From Acidisphaera sp. L21 (GTDB lineage: Bacteria > Pseudomonadota > Alphaproteobacteria > Acetobacterales > Acetobacteraceae): a stretch of DNA of 64,000 nt. The DNA is taken from contig NZ_LMUY01000102.1 in NCBI RefSeq assembly GCF_009765685.1, positions 21,405 through 85,404 on the forward strand, read 5' to 3'. Shown here piece by piece: positions 33,924 through 43,267 of the stretch; position 1 is the first letter of the stretch; each line of letters opens with the position of its first letter. The notes beneath the pieces are model-generated. The model did no database searches and was not told the DNA's origin. It saw only the letters and a program-made list of their open reading frames with translations. The position numbers were made by a program, and so were the translations under genes.

Positions 33924-34897
33924 GCGCCCTGCTGGACGTCCAGGACCTGTCGGTCGACTTCCCGACCCGGCGGGGCCGCCTGCACGCGCTGGACCGTGTG
34001 TCGCTCTCCATCCAACCCGGGGAGATCCTGGGCGTCGTCGGCGAAAGCGGCGCCGGCAAATCGCTGACCGGTGCCGCCATCATCGGCCTGCTGGAGCCGC
34101 CCGGCGTCATCGTCGGCGGCCAGGTGAGTCTGGAGGGCCGCCGTATCGACAAGCTGCCGCCCGAACAGATGCGCCGCATTCGCGGCCGCCAGATCGGCGC
34201 GGTGTTCCAGGACCCGCTGACCACGCTGAACCCGTTATACACCGTGGGCCGCCAGTTGGTGGAGACGATGCAAACCCATCTGGGTCTGTCGGACCGGGAC
34301 GCGAAGGCGCGGGCGGTGCAATGGCTGGTAGATGTCGGCATCCCCGGCGCCGCCGAACGGGTGGACGCCTATCCGCACGAATTCAGCGGCGGCATGCGCC
34401 AGCGCGTGGTCATCGCGTTGGCCCTGTGCGCCGAGCCCAAACTGGTGATCGCCGACGAACCGACCACCGCGCTGGACGTGTCGATCCAGGCGCAAGTGAT
34501 CGCGCTGCTGCGCCGCTTGGCCCGCGAACACGGCACCGCCGTGCTGCTGGTGACGCACGACATGGGTGTGATTGCGGAGACGTGCGACCGGGTGGCGGTG
34601 ATGTATGCCGGCCGGGTGATCGAGGTCGGCAGCGTCGCCGCCGTCGTGCACCGCCCGTCGCACCCGTATACGGAGGGGCTGATGGCCTCCATCCCCGCCC
34701 TGCGCGCCCGGGTGGACCGGCTGGCCCAGATCGACGGCGCCATGCCGCGGCTGAACGCGATCCCGCCCGGCTGCGCCTACAATCCGCGCTGCCCGAAGGT
34801 GTTCGAGCGGTGTCGCCACGACCGGCCCAACCTGATGCCGGCGAAAGAAACCCAAGCCGCGTGCTGGCTGTATGCGGAGGGCGCCGTCCATGGCTGA
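33920..34897 (+). CDS. Peptide ABC transporter ATPase, DppD-like
   Basis: A 325-residue ATPase with Walker A GESGAGKS, Q-loop in AVFQDPLTTLNP, signature FSGGMRQRV, Walker B LVIADEPTTALD and switch VTHD. The C-terminal oligopeptide-transporter extension contains CAYNPRCPKVFERC, with the four cysteines that hold an iron-sulfur cluster in DppD-type subunits. It drives the permease pair together with the DppF-like protein. The start chosen overlaps the dppC stop by ATGA. Confidence 0.95.
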   Translation: MSALLDVQDLSVDFPTRRGRLHALDRVSLSIQPGEILGVVGESGAGKSLTGAAIIGLLEPPGVIVGGQVSLEGRRIDKLPPEQMRRIRGRQIGAVFQDPLTTLNPLYTVGRQLVETMQTHLGLSDRDAKARAVQWLVDVGIPGAAERVDAYPHEFSGGMRQRVVIALALCAEPKLVIADEPTTALDVSIQAQVIALLRRLAREHGTAVLLVTHDMGVIAETCDRVAVMYAGRVIEVGSVAAVVHRPSHPYTEGLMASIPALRARVDRLAQIDGAMPRLNAIPPGCAYNPRCPKVFERCRHDRPNLMPAKETQAACWLYAEGAVHG

Positions 34898-35879
34898 TGT
34901 TTTGGAGGCCGTGAAGGTCAGCCGCTCGTTCGACGTGTCCAAGCCCTGGCTGCAACGCATGTTGTCGCGCAGCGGCCGGCGGTCGTTGCGCGCGGTCGAC
35001 GAGGTGAGCTTTTCCATCCCAAAAGGCACCACCCTATCGCTGGTCGGCGAAAGCGGCTGCGGCAAAAGCACGGTCGCCCGCCTGGCGGTCGGACTGTATC
35101 CGCCCAGTTCCGGGGACATCCGGTTCGAAGGCCAATCCTTATCCTCCGCCCGGGCACAGCCAGCCCTGCGGCGGCGGATGAACATGATCTTCCAGGACCC
35201 CTACGCTTCGCTGAACCCGCGTTGGCGCGTGCAGGACATCGTGGCCGAGCCACTGCGCGCCTTCGGCATGCTGCGCGGTTCGGCGGTGGGTGACCGCGTC
35301 GGCCAATTGCTGTCCCAGGTTGGCCTGTCGCCAGCGGATGGCGCCAAATACCCGCACGAATTCAGCGGCGGCCAGCGCCAGCGCATCTCCATCGCTCGCG
35401 CCTTGTCATCCGAGCCGGATTTCCTGGTCTGCGACGAGCCGACCAGCGCGCTGGACGTGTCCGTGCAAGCGCAGATCCTGAACCTGATGCGGGAGTTGCA
35501 GACCCGCTTAGGCCTGACCTACCTGTTCATCAGCCACAACCTCTCCGTCATCCGCCACATGTCGGACCGTTTGGGCGTGATGTATCTCGGCCGCATCGTG
35601 GAGCATGGCCCGGCGGAGGCGATCTTCACCGAACCGCGCCATCCCTACACACGGCTCCTGCTCGACGCGATCCCCGACCTGGACGCCGCCGGTGGTGTCG
35701 GCCGGGTTCGCGCCGGCGTCGGCGGCGAAGTCCCCAGCCCGATCGCGCCACCCCCAGGCTGCACCTTCCACCCGCGCTGCCCGCTGGCCAATGATCGCTG
35801 CCGGGTCGAGCGGCCGGACTACACCCAGGCTGGCCCGGTGGAAGTCGCCTGCCACGCGGTGGAAGAGGGCCGCGGCTAA
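34890..35879 (+). CDS. Peptide ABC transporter ATPase, DppF-like
   Basis: A 329-residue ATPase, partner of the DppD-like protein. Motifs are Walker A GESGCGKS, IFQDPYASLNPRW, signature FSGGQRQRI, Walker B FLVCDEPTSALD, and switch ISHN. The C-terminal extension has CTFHPRCPLANDRC. The start MADVLEAVKV overlaps the end of the preceding gene by eight bases. Its stop overlaps the stop of the oppositely oriented mbfA gene, closing the operon. Confidence 0.95.
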   Translation: MADVLEAVKVSRSFDVSKPWLQRMLSRSGRRSLRAVDEVSFSIPKGTTLSLVGESGCGKSTVARLAVGLYPPSSGDIRFEGQSLSSARAQPALRRRMNMIFQDPYASLNPRWRVQDIVAEPLRAFGMLRGSAVGDRVGQLLSQVGLSPADGAKYPHEFSGGQRQRISIARALSSEPDFLVCDEPTSALDVSVQAQILNLMRELQTRLGLTYLFISHNLSVIRHMSDRLGVMYLGRIVEHGPAEAIFTEPRHPYTRLLLDAIPDLDAAGGVGRVRAGVGGEVPSPIAPPPGCTFHPRCPLANDRCRVERPDYTQAGPVEVACHAVEEGRG

Positions 35880-36832
35880 CCGCTGCCGATCAGGATGCCG
35901 GCGGCCAGCACCAGCGCGCCGCCGAGCATGACCTTCGCCATGGCGGACAGCGGCGGCGTTTCCATGTAGCGCCATTGAATCCAGGCGATGATGGCGAGTT
36001 CGACCACGACCACGGCAAATGACAGCCCGGTCGCGGTCCAGAACGCGGGAACCAAGTATGGCAAAGTGTGGCCGATGCCGCCAGCCATGGTCATCAGCCC
36101 GCATACCAACCCGCGCAGATACGGCGTGCCCCGGCCTGACAGCTTGCCGTCATCGGCCAAAGCCTCGGCAAACCCCATCGAAATCCCCGCGCCGATCGAG
36201 GCAGCGAGCCCGACCAGGAACGTGCTCCAAGTCGAATGGGTGGCAAAGGCGGCGGCGAACACCGGGGCCAGGGTCGACACCGACCCATCCATCAACCCGA
36301 CAAGGCCGGGCTGTACGATTTGCAACACGAAGCGGCGGCGTGCGTCGTCGTCCTCGCGTTCGCGCACATCGCCGGGCAGGCGTTTTTCGACAATCGACCC
36401 GGCAGTCTGCTCGTGCTCCGACTCGGCGGCGGCCAGGTCGCCGAGGAGACGGCGCACCGCCGTGTCGGTCGCGCGGCCTGCGGCCTGCTGGTAGAAACGG
36501 GCGGCGTCGCTTTCCATCTGCCGCGCATGGGCCCGAACGGCATCCAGGCCCAGTGGGCGGAACTGCCATATCGCCCGGCGAGGTGCGAAGCCGCGAACAT
36601 CCTGGCGGCGGATCAATGGAATATGGGTCCCAAACCGCTCGACATAGGTGTCGATCAGCTGGCGGCGGTGCGAATCCTCTTCCTTCGCCATGTCGGTGAA
36701 AATATGCGCGGTGTCGGGGTAATCGTCCCGCAGCCCCTCGGCGAAGTCGGCATAGATCCGGCCGTCCTCCTCCTCATTGGCAATGGCGAGGGCAAGGATT
36801 TCTCGTTCGGACAATGAATTGAAAGCACGCAT
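35876..36832 (-). CDS. mbfA: Membrane-bound ferritin MbfA (rubrerythrin-VIT1 fusion)
   Basis: A 318-residue protein joining an N-terminal ferritin-like/rubrerythrin domain (residues 1 to about 150) to a C-terminal VIT1/CCC1 iron-transport domain with several TM helices. Di-iron ligand regions are visible: ANEEEDGR (20-22), KEEDSH (51-55), QMESDAARFY and AAESEHEQ. The VIT part has LVGLMDGSVSTLAPVFAAAF and GAGISMGFAEAL. MbfA proteins of rhizobia export iron and protect against peroxide, and are controlled by the Fur-family regulator Irr. Here a Fur-like box and a 16-bp inverted repeat lie upstream, the latter covering the start codon. The start matches the family start, LSEREILALAI. Confidence 0.92.
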   Translation of the reverse strand: MRAFNSLSEREILALAIANEEEDGRIYADFAEGLRDDYPDTAHIFTDMAKEEDSHRRQLIDTYVERFGTHIPLIRRQDVRGFAPRRAIWQFRPLGLDAVRAHARQMESDAARFYQQAAGRATDTAVRRLLGDLAAAESEHEQTAGSIVEKRLPGDVREREDDDARRRFVLQIVQPGLVGLMDGSVSTLAPVFAAAFATHSTWSTFLVGLAASIGAGISMGFAEALADDGKLSGRGTPYLRGLVCGLMTMAGGIGHTLPYLVPAFWTATGLSFAVVVVELAIIAWIQWRYMETPPLSAMAKVMLGGALVLAAGILIGSG

Positions 36833-36856
36833 GACCGGACCATGCGTGCTTTCAAT
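36818..36856. repeat. 16-bp perfect inverted repeat spanning the mbfA start codon
   Basis: ATTGAAAGCACGCATG (36818-36833) and CATGCGTGCTTTCAAT (36841-36856) are perfect inverted copies with a seven-base spacer. Read on the minus strand, the second arm contains the mbfA ATG and its first four codons. In mRNA this would form a stable hairpin burying the start codon. No Shine-Dalgarno sequence is visible in the usual place. As DNA it could be an operator. Confidence 0.85.
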
Positions 36857-36882
36857 GTATTCAGCAAGTCCTTACGCAGGCG

Positions 36883-36899
36883 TTGCGAATGCCTCTCAA
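36883..36899. promoter_or_regulatory. Fur/Irr-like box upstream of mbfA
   Basis: On the minus strand the 17-mer TTGAGAGGCATTCGCAA agrees with the dyad TTGAGAATNATTCTCAA at 13 of 16 defined positions. It lies about 50 bases before the mbfA start. Iron-dependent control of mbfA by Fur-family regulators is known in other alphaproteobacteria, which supports the site, but the match is imperfect and made by eye. Confidence 0.4.
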
Positions 36900-36978
36900 T
36901 GCAGTATCCGGTCAGACCGCTTGGTTTGATCGGAGATTCTGCATCCCTCGACAATTACTAGGCGTGCCGAAGCACGCT

Positions 36979-38556
36979 CTAGTGTCGGAAGTGCCGCATC
37001 CCAGTAAAGACCATCGCAATACCAGCTTGGTCTGCGGCGGCGATGACTTCGTTGTCGCGAATGGAGCCACCGGGCTGGATCACCGCGGTGGCCCCGGCGG
37101 CGATGATTGCCTCCAACCCATCCGCAAAGGGAAAGAACGCGTCCGACGCAGCCACGCTGCCGACGGTGAAATTCGTGGTCTGCCCAGCAGCCTTCGCCGC
37201 AGCCTCGCCCTTCCACGCAGCGATGCGGGCGGAGTCGACCCGGCTCATCTGCCCGGCGCCGACGCCAACCGTCGCGGCTTCCTTCACGTAGACGATGGCG
37301 TTGGATTTCACGTGCTTGCACACACGGAAGGCGAACAGCAGATCGGCCAATTCGGCTTCGGTCGGTGCGCGCTTGGTGACGATCTTCAGCGACTCCGGAC
37401 TCACCCGCCCGGCGTCCCGCGTTTGCAGCAGCAATCCACCCGCCAGGCTGCGCACCTGCAGCCCGGGTGCCGCCGGGTCGGGCAGGGACCCGGTCAGCAG
37501 CAAGCGGAGGTTCTTCTTGCGGGACAGGATGACTTTCGCGTCCTCATCCGCATCGGGTGCCACGATCACTTCGCTGAAGATCGCGGCAATGCGCTCCGCA
37601 GCCGCGGCATCGAGCGTCCGGTTCATCGCGACGATGCCGCCAAAGGCGGACACCGGGTCGCACCGCAGCGCCGCGTCCCAAGCCGCTGCCAGCGTCGGGG
37701 CGGAGGCGACGCCGCAGGGGTTGGCGTGCTTGACGATGACGATGGTGGGCTCGGCGAACTCGGCCACGCATTCGAACGCGGCGTCGGTGTCGTTCAAATT
37801 GTTGAACGACAATTCCTTGCCCTGGATCTGCCGGGAATTGGCAACGCCGGGCCGGTCGCCGTTTGCGTAGAGGGCCGCCCGTTGGTGAGGATTCTCGCCG
37901 TAGCGCAAGGTCTGCCGCAGCGTGCCGCTGGTGGTGAAGCGGGTGGGGAACTCGACACCCTGCTGCCTGGCAAACCAGGCCGCGATCGCGGAATCATACG
38001 CCGCCGTGCGCGCATAGGCCGCCCCGGCGAATTGCTGCCGCAGCACCAGCGACGTGCCGCCCGCCACCAGCGAGTCCACCAGCGCGCTATACTGCGCAAT
38101 GTCGGTGACGACGGCGACGTGGCTGTGATTCTTCGCCGCCGCCCGGATCATCGCCGGGCCGCCAATGTCGATATTCTCGATGCAGTCTTCCGGCCCGGCG
38201 CCAGACGCGACCGTGGTTTCGAACGGATACAAATTGCACACCAGCAAATCGATCGGGGAAATCCCATGCTCCGCCATCTGCGCCTGATGCGCCGGCAGGT
38301 CCCGCCGGCCCAGCAGCCCGCCATGGATCTGCGGCACCAACGTCTTCACCCGCCCATCCAGGATTTCCGGGAACCCCGTGTGGTCCGACACCTCGATCAC
38401 TGGCACGCCCGCCTTGCGCAGCGCCGCCGCCGACCCGCCGGTGGACAGGATCTGCGCCCCGTGCGCGACGAGCGCCTGCGCGAGTTCGACCAGCCCCTCC
38501 TTATCGGAGACGGAAATGAGGGCGCGGGTGATGGGGACGATGTCGGACTGGCTCAT
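36979..38556 (-). CDS. purH: Bifunctional AICAR formyltransferase/IMP cyclohydrolase
   Basis: A 525-residue enzyme for the last two steps of IMP synthesis. The N-terminal MGS-like cyclohydrolase domain has [15 protein letters not shown] and [40 protein letters not shown] in sequence; the formyltransferase domain has [18 protein letters not shown] and the late [11 protein letters not shown] and PGGSIRD with the ending GMRHFRH. All are canonical. The start MSQSDIVP is preferred over the Met four codons earlier. It is downstream of the GT4 gene with a 16-base gap and probably belongs to the rsmB-rpe-heparinase-purH run seen in related bacteria. Confidence 0.97.
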   Translation of the reverse strand: MSQSDIVPITRALISVSDKEGLVELAQALVAHGAQILSTGGSAAALRKAGVPVIEVSDHTGFPEILDGRVKTLVPQIHGGLLGRRDLPAHQAQMAEHGISPIDLLVCNLYPFETTVASGAGPEDCIENIDIGGPAMIRAAAKNHSHVAVVTDIAQYSALVDSLVAGGTSLVLRQQFAGAAYARTAAYDSAIAAWFARQQGVEFPTRFTTSGTLRQTLRYGENPHQRAALYANGDRPGVANSRQIQGKELSFNNLNDTDAAFECVAEFAEPTIVIVKHANPCGVASAPTLAAAWDAALRCDPVSAFGGIVAMNRTLDAAAAERIAAIFSEVIVAPDADEDAKVILSRKKNLRLLLTGSLPDPAAPGLQVRSLAGGLLLQTRDAGRVSPESLKIVTKRAPTEAELADLLFAFRVCKHVKSNAIVYVKEAATVGVGAGQMSRVDSARIAAWKGEAAAKAAGQTTNFTVGSVAASDAFFPFADGLEAIIAAGATAVIQPGGSIRDNEVIAAADQAGIAMVFTGMRHFRH

Positions 38557-38572
38557 GGCCGCGCGCATAGAC

Positions 38573-39676
38573 CTACAGGCCGAGCAGGTCCAGCGTATGA
38601 TTGATCACGGCTGCCTCGTCATAGCGTGCAATCGCCCGCGCGCGACCGGCTTTCCCCATGGCAATCCGCAGCGCCGGATCGTCGACCAGACGGTTCAGTG
38701 CCGCAGCCAAGGGCTCGATCGTCGCGGGCGGCACCAGCAACCCGGTCTCGCCCGCCACCACCTGTTCGCGCGGGCCGCGTATGTCGGTGGCGACGACGGG
38801 CAGTCCCGTCAGCATCGCCTCGATCACCGACATGGGCAGCCCCTCGAAATGGCTGGGCAGGGCGAAGATGTCGGCAGCGGCCAGAATCGCTGGAATGTCG
38901 GTGCGGTAGCCGAGCAGCCGCGCCCGACCGGTCGCTGCGGCCTCGGCCAGCGCGGGTCCGAGGTCTTCGCCATGATCGCTGTCCAACCGCGCGCCGACGA
39001 TCCACAGTTCCGCGCCAGGCACATCCCGCATGGCAGCCAGCAATTCCGGATAGCCTTTGTGCCGCACCAGGCGAGACACGCAGACGATTACCACCTGGTC
39101 CTGCGCCACGCCCTGCTCCGCCCGGATTCGGCCACGCGCCTCGGCATCCAGATGGAACAACGCCGGGTCGCGGCCATTGCCGACGGCGGTGGCGTGGCGG
39201 GCGATGGTGAGTCGCCGCGCATCCGCCGCCTCCTCCTCCGACACGGTCATGAACACGTCGGTCAACCGGCCGGCGAACCATTCCATCAGGAACGAGGCGG
39301 TGCGGCGAGTCCACGGGCCGGGCTGATTGAACAGAAATCCGTGGCAGGTATACGCCACGCGCGGCACCCGCGCCGCCCGTGCCGCCAGCCGCGCCAGAAA
39401 CCCGCTGATCGGCATGTGACCATGCACCAAATCCGGCCTCTCCCGCCGCAGCAGCCGTACTAGGGCGATAAAGGCGCGCAATTGCGCCAGCAGCGATGCC
39501 CGGCGGACGAACGGCGCCGGCAGCACCCGAAACCCCTCCGCCCGAACATCCGCGTTCAGCGGCCCTTCTGCGGTGACTGCGACCACCTCGTGCCCTCGCG
39601 CCCGAATGCCCCGCATCAGCGGCAGCACGAAATGACGCAGCGAGAAATCGACGTTCGCGATCTCGACGACCTTCAT
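38573..39676 (-). CDS. Glycosyltransferase family 4
   Basis: A 367-residue GT-B glycosyltransferase. The N-terminal domain starts [21 protein letters not shown], with [21 protein letters not shown]. The C-terminal donor domain has [52 protein letters not shown] (the E-x7-E motif around EGLPMSVIE) and the closing [13 protein letters not shown]. It moves a sugar from a nucleotide sugar to a glycan or lipid acceptor, probably at the inner membrane for cell-surface polysaccharide. It lies between the heparinase-like gene and purH on the same strand. Confidence 0.93.
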   Translation of the reverse strand: MKVVEIANVDFSLRHFVLPLMRGIRARGHEVVAVTAEGPLNADVRAEGFRVLPAPFVRRASLLAQLRAFIALVRLLRRERPDLVHGHMPISGFLARLAARAARVPRVAYTCHGFLFNQPGPWTRRTASFLMEWFAGRLTDVFMTVSEEEAADARRLTIARHATAVGNGRDPALFHLDAEARGRIRAEQGVAQDQVVIVCVSRLVRHKGYPELLAAMRDVPGAELWIVGARLDSDHGEDLGPALAEAAATGRARLLGYRTDIPAILAAADIFALPSHFEGLPMSVIEAMLTGLPVVATDIRGPREQVVAGETGLLVPPATIEPLAAALNRLVDDPALRIAMGKAGRARAIARYDEAAVINHTLDLLGL

Positions 39677-39680
39677 AGGC

Positions 39681-41267
39681 TCAGCCGACCTTGGAGATCG
39701 CCCACTTCACCTGCTGCGGCCCATCGGCATACCCGGTCAGCACCACCTGCTCGGACCGCTTCGGCTCCAACCCGCCGAGGTAGATGCTTTCTTCCAGGGT
39801 AATCCGCGCGCCTTCCGCCCGCAGCCGCCAGCCAGAACCCGATGGCAGGCGCAGCAGCACTGCCTCACCATCCTGTTGCAGGCTGGCACTGACGGCGGGG
39901 TGTAAATGGAAGCGCAACGTATAAGCCTGCGGCTCGGGCGCCTCGATGGCGTCCTCGCCGCGAATATCCTCGCCGCTTTCGGCCAGATACAGGCGGCGGC
40001 GGTGCAGTGCGCCGAATGGCTTGCGGTAGCCATCATGGCTCGCCTCTAGCCAATGCGCGCCGTTCGCCTCCTGCCGCTGCGCCTCGACCCGCTCCGGCTG
40101 CCGGCCGATGCCGGGGCCGCGTAACTCGCTGGAATTGGTGTCGCCGATCACGAGCGTTGAATGCGCGGCCGTGGCGCGGGTGGCATCCCGCCATTGCGAG
40201 CCAGCAGCCGGCGCCGCCCCGCAGTTCACGATCAGCCGTTCCCGCCCAATCGACAACTCCATCGACAGCGTGCCGGCATGGGAAAACCGGTCCACGCCCG
40301 GCGGCGGCGGCCGGCCGCAATCCACCAGCAGCACGGTGCGTCCGGCTTGCAGCCGCTGAAACCCGCCCTCGGTCAGGCTTACGGGGGAGCGCCCAATCCG
40401 GCCAGCCTGGGTCAGCACCAACTCGATCAGCGGGCCGGATTCCTCCCGGCTGCCGTTGAACAGCGCCAATCCACCATCGCCGTGCCGCATGGCGCGCAGG
40501 GCAGGGGCCATCCGCTCGATCGCGCCGGCCAACGCGGCAGGCGGCTGGGCCTGAGCGGCCTGCAGCAGGGCGCGGATTTCCACCAGATCCTGCAGCGCCA
40601 CCAACTGCGCCACCGGGCTACGCTCTGCATGGCAACCGTCCGGCAGCACCTGGCGCGCGATTTCCTGCGGCAAGAACCGCAATGCGCGGGTGAGGAAGGC
40701 GGCCTGGTCCGGCAATGCCACGGCGGCAGCGATCAGCCCCTTCAGCGCCGTCAGCGCCCGGGCGTCCAACTCCTCCGCCGGCAGATCGGCCGCCAGGGCG
40801 CGCGCATCGGCCACCAAGCGCTGCATCATCCGCTGGCGAAAAATGTCGTCGGCGGAGGCGGCGAAGAAATCGTAATGCCCCAGCCAGGCCGCGAGCCGGG
40901 CGCCCGCCACATCCGGTCGGCGCGTAATCGGGTCGGCCGGGCTGCCGATCCAGTCGCCAACCAACGCACGGGCGCGGCCCCGCGCAGCATCGGTGCCCAG
41001 GGCGCGCAGATCCCGCAACCAGGTGAAGCCATGCGCGACCGAAAGCAGGATCGGCGACGTGCCACCATCGCCCCAGCCGCCAGGGCGCAGCGGCAGGACT
41101 GTGCCGTCCACGTCCAGCTCGCCCTTCAGCAGCCGCGCGCCGCGCGCTGCATCGCCAGGCCATAGATCGCGGACCGGCAGCATCGGGCCGTCCGGAATGC
41201 GGCCCATCCGCAGGCTTGGCATCTTCGCGAACGTCCGGCGTGCATCACGCCACCAGCGCGCGGCCAT
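39681..41267 (-). CDS. Heparinase II/III family protein
   Basis: A 528-residue protein of the heparinase II/III-like family. The N-terminal half is an alpha-barrel (with DWIGSPADPITRRPDVAGARLAAWL), and the C-terminal half the beta-sandwich domain beginning LFNGSREESGP, with FSHAGTLSMELSIGRERLIVNCG and HSTLVIGDTNSSEL. True family members are polysaccharide lyases, but a copy of this kind beside rpe and purH is widespread in Rhodospirillales and its substrate is unknown. The start at 41267 overlaps the rpe stop (TGATG), and this coupled start is preferred over the longer ORF. Confidence 0.88.
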   Translation of the reverse strand: MAARWWRDARRTFAKMPSLRMGRIPDGPMLPVRDLWPGDAARGARLLKGELDVDGTVLPLRPGGWGDGGTSPILLSVAHGFTWLRDLRALGTDAARGRARALVGDWIGSPADPITRRPDVAGARLAAWLGHYDFFAASADDIFRQRMMQRLVADARALAADLPAEELDARALTALKGLIAAAVALPDQAAFLTRALRFLPQEIARQVLPDGCHAERSPVAQLVALQDLVEIRALLQAAQAQPPAALAGAIERMAPALRAMRHGDGGLALFNGSREESGPLIELVLTQAGRIGRSPVSLTEGGFQRLQAGRTVLLVDCGRPPPPGVDRFSHAGTLSMELSIGRERLIVNCGAAPAAGSQWRDATRATAAHSTLVIGDTNSSELRGPGIGRQPERVEAQRQEANGAHWLEASHDGYRKPFGALHRRRLYLAESGEDIRGEDAIEAPEPQAYTLRFHLHPAVSASLQQDGEAVLLRLPSGSGWRLRAEGARITLEESIYLGGLEPKRSEQVVLTGYADGPQQVKWAISKVG

Positions 41268-41926
41268 CAGACGGCCGGGCGCAGTGTAGCGATGGCCGGG
41301 CCATACTGCGGCGCGCCGAACACCGACGTGCCCGCCACCAACGTATCGCACCCGGCGGCCAGGATCCGGGGCGCCGTTTCCGCCGTCACCCCGCCATCAG
41401 CGTTGATACGGATTTTGCGCCCGCTCGCATCCGTCATCTGCCGCAGCACCCGGATCTTCGGCAGCGTCGACTCGATGAACGCCTGCCCGCCAAATCCCGG
41501 GTTCACCGTCATCACCAGAATGATGTCCACCAGGTCCAACACCTGCCCCACCGCCTCGGGCGGGGTCGCCGGGTTGATCGCGACGCCGGCCGACTTGCCC
41601 AACGAGCGGATCAGCTGCAGCGAGCGATGCAGGTGCGGCCCGGCCTCGGCATGGACCGAGATATGATCCGCCCCAGCCTCCGCAAAGGCCGCGATATACG
41701 GGTCCACTGGCGCGATCATCAGATGCACGTCGAAGGCCATCTTCACATGCGGCCGCAGCGCCTTCAGCACGGCCGGGCCGAAACTGAGGTTGGGGACGAA
41801 ATGACCGTCCATGACATCCAGGTGCAGCCAGTCCGCACCTGCCTGTTCGACGGCGATGGCTTCCTCGCGCAGGCGGCCGAAATCGGCGGCCAGCAGGCTT
41901 GGGGCAATCAGGACACGGTTTGGCAT
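41267..41926 (-). CDS. rpe: Ribulose-phosphate 3-epimerase
   Basis: A 219-residue TIM-barrel enzyme that interconverts ribulose 5-phosphate and xylulose 5-phosphate. It has APSLLAADFGRL, the metal and catalytic segments LHLDVMDGHFVPNLSFGP and FDVHLMI, DIILVMTVNPGFGGQ, and INADGGV with the phosphate site VAGTSVFG. All key residues are present. It overlaps the start of the heparinase-like gene and follows rsmB with a 46-base gap. Confidence 0.97.
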   Translation of the reverse strand: MPNRVLIAPSLLAADFGRLREEAIAVEQAGADWLHLDVMDGHFVPNLSFGPAVLKALRPHVKMAFDVHLMIAPVDPYIAAFAEAGADHISVHAEAGPHLHRSLQLIRSLGKSAGVAINPATPPEAVGQVLDLVDIILVMTVNPGFGGQAFIESTLPKIRVLRQMTDASGRKIRINADGGVTAETAPRILAAGCDTLVAGTSVFGAPQYGPAIATLRPAV

Positions 41927-41972
41927 TTTATTGGTTCTAGAGTGTCGGACGATTTGAGCACAAGCGACCGGC

Positions 41973-43235
41973 TCATATCTTTACGAACCGGGCGGCAAAG
42001 AATCCATCCATACCACCGTATTCTGGCCACAACCCTGGGTGCGTGCGCAGATATCCGGCTTTGGTCAATGCGGCGGGCAGGGTGCTTAATTCATCTGCCG
42101 TAAACCGTTCGTGCCGCAGCCCGGCGTTCATCGCCACGGGCACCGCACCCGGCCCTTCCTCCGGCTGCATCGAGCACACGGCGTAGATCAGCCGCCCCCC
42201 CGGCCGCAGCATGGCGGCGGCGGCGATGATCAGCGCCTGCTGTTGCGCCACGGCGGTGGTCACGTCCTGTTGCGACTTTAAATGCACGACATCCGGATGG
42301 CGCCGAATGGTGCCGGTCGCACTACACGGCGCGTCCAGCAGCACCGCATCCAGCAAGGCGGGCGGCCGCCAGGTGGTCGCATCGGCCTGCACGACGGTCG
42401 CCGGCAGCCGCAGCCGCGCCAGATTGTCATTCAGCCGGCCGATCCGTCGCCCATCCCGTTCGATCGCCGTCACGGTGGCGCCGGTCGCGGCAAGCTGCGC
42501 CGCTTTGCCACCGGGTGCGGCACACAGATCTGCCACCGACTCGCCCGGTTTGGCCGCCAATAACCGAGCGGGTAGGGCAGCCGCAGCGTCCTGTACCCAG
42601 AACCTGCCTTCCTCGTAGCCGGCCAGCTCCGTCACGCGCGTCCCCGCCGGGTAGCGGACCGACCCTGTCGGCAGAACGACGCCGCCTGGGGGTGGCTCCC
42701 CGATCACCGTCAAATCAAGTGGCGCTTCGGTGGTTTGGCCTGCGGCAATGAGCGCGGCGTCGTTGCCCCAACTGCTCCACAGCCAATGCGGCGTGTCCAA
42801 ACGCGGGCCCTCCAGCGCGGCCAGCGCCTCCGCCCCCGACTCGGCGACCCGGCGCAGCACCGCATTCACCAGCCCGGTGAACGGGGTTAGCCCTCGGCTG
42901 CGCGCCAGGGCCACCGCTGTGGCAACCGCGGCGTGGGCCGGGGTATCCAGCAGCAGCAACTGCGCCGCCCCCATGCGTAGGATCTGCCGCACCGGGTCCG
43001 GCGGGTCGCGGCGCAGATGCGGCTTGATCACTTGGTCCAGCGACCCCGTGCGCCGCAGCACCGCCGCCGCCAGCCGGTGCGCCGCCGCCCGGTCGCGCAA
43101 TTCCCCCGGGGGCAGCGTGTCCAGCGCGTCCTCCAGCGAGCGGTGTCGCACCAGCACGGCGGATAGTAGGTCGAACGCGCCCTCGCGCGTCGGGTCGGGG
43201 CGTGCGGCCCGTGGTGGGGGGGTGCGGGGGGTCAT
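41973..43235 (-). CDS. RsmB-type rRNA (cytosine-C5) methyltransferase
   Basis: A 420-residue protein with an N-terminal NusB-like RNA-binding domain (residues 15-140) and a C-terminal SAM-dependent methyltransferase. The SAM motif reads VADLCAAPGGKAAQLA; the two catalytic cysteines are in DAPCSATGTIRRHPD (the PC) and AVCSMQPEEG (the TC-like position). This arrangement is that of RsmB, which methylates C967 of 16S rRNA. It heads the rpe-heparinase-purH run and diverges from the ArnT-like gene. Confidence 0.92.
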   Translation of the reverse strand: MTPRTPPPRAARPDPTREGAFDLLSAVLVRHRSLEDALDTLPPGELRDRAAAHRLAAAVLRRTGSLDQVIKPHLRRDPPDPVRQILRMGAAQLLLLDTPAHAAVATAVALARSRGLTPFTGLVNAVLRRVAESGAEALAALEGPRLDTPHWLWSSWGNDAALIAAGQTTEAPLDLTVIGEPPPGGVVLPTGSVRYPAGTRVTELAGYEEGRFWVQDAAAALPARLLAAKPGESVADLCAAPGGKAAQLAATGATVTAIERDGRRIGRLNDNLARLRLPATVVQADATTWRPPALLDAVLLDAPCSATGTIRRHPDVVHLKSQQDVTTAVAQQQALIIAAAAMLRPGGRLIYAVCSMQPEEGPGAVPVAMNAGLRHERFTADELSTLPAALTKAGYLRTHPGLWPEYGGMDGFFAARFVKI

Positions 43236-43267
43236 TGGGCGCGCTTCATGGCGCGGATCGGGGGCAC

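Noticed and set aside
36883..38604. 573-codon plus-strand ORF opposite purH
   Set aside because: Antisense shadow of purH with biased composition and no domain pattern.
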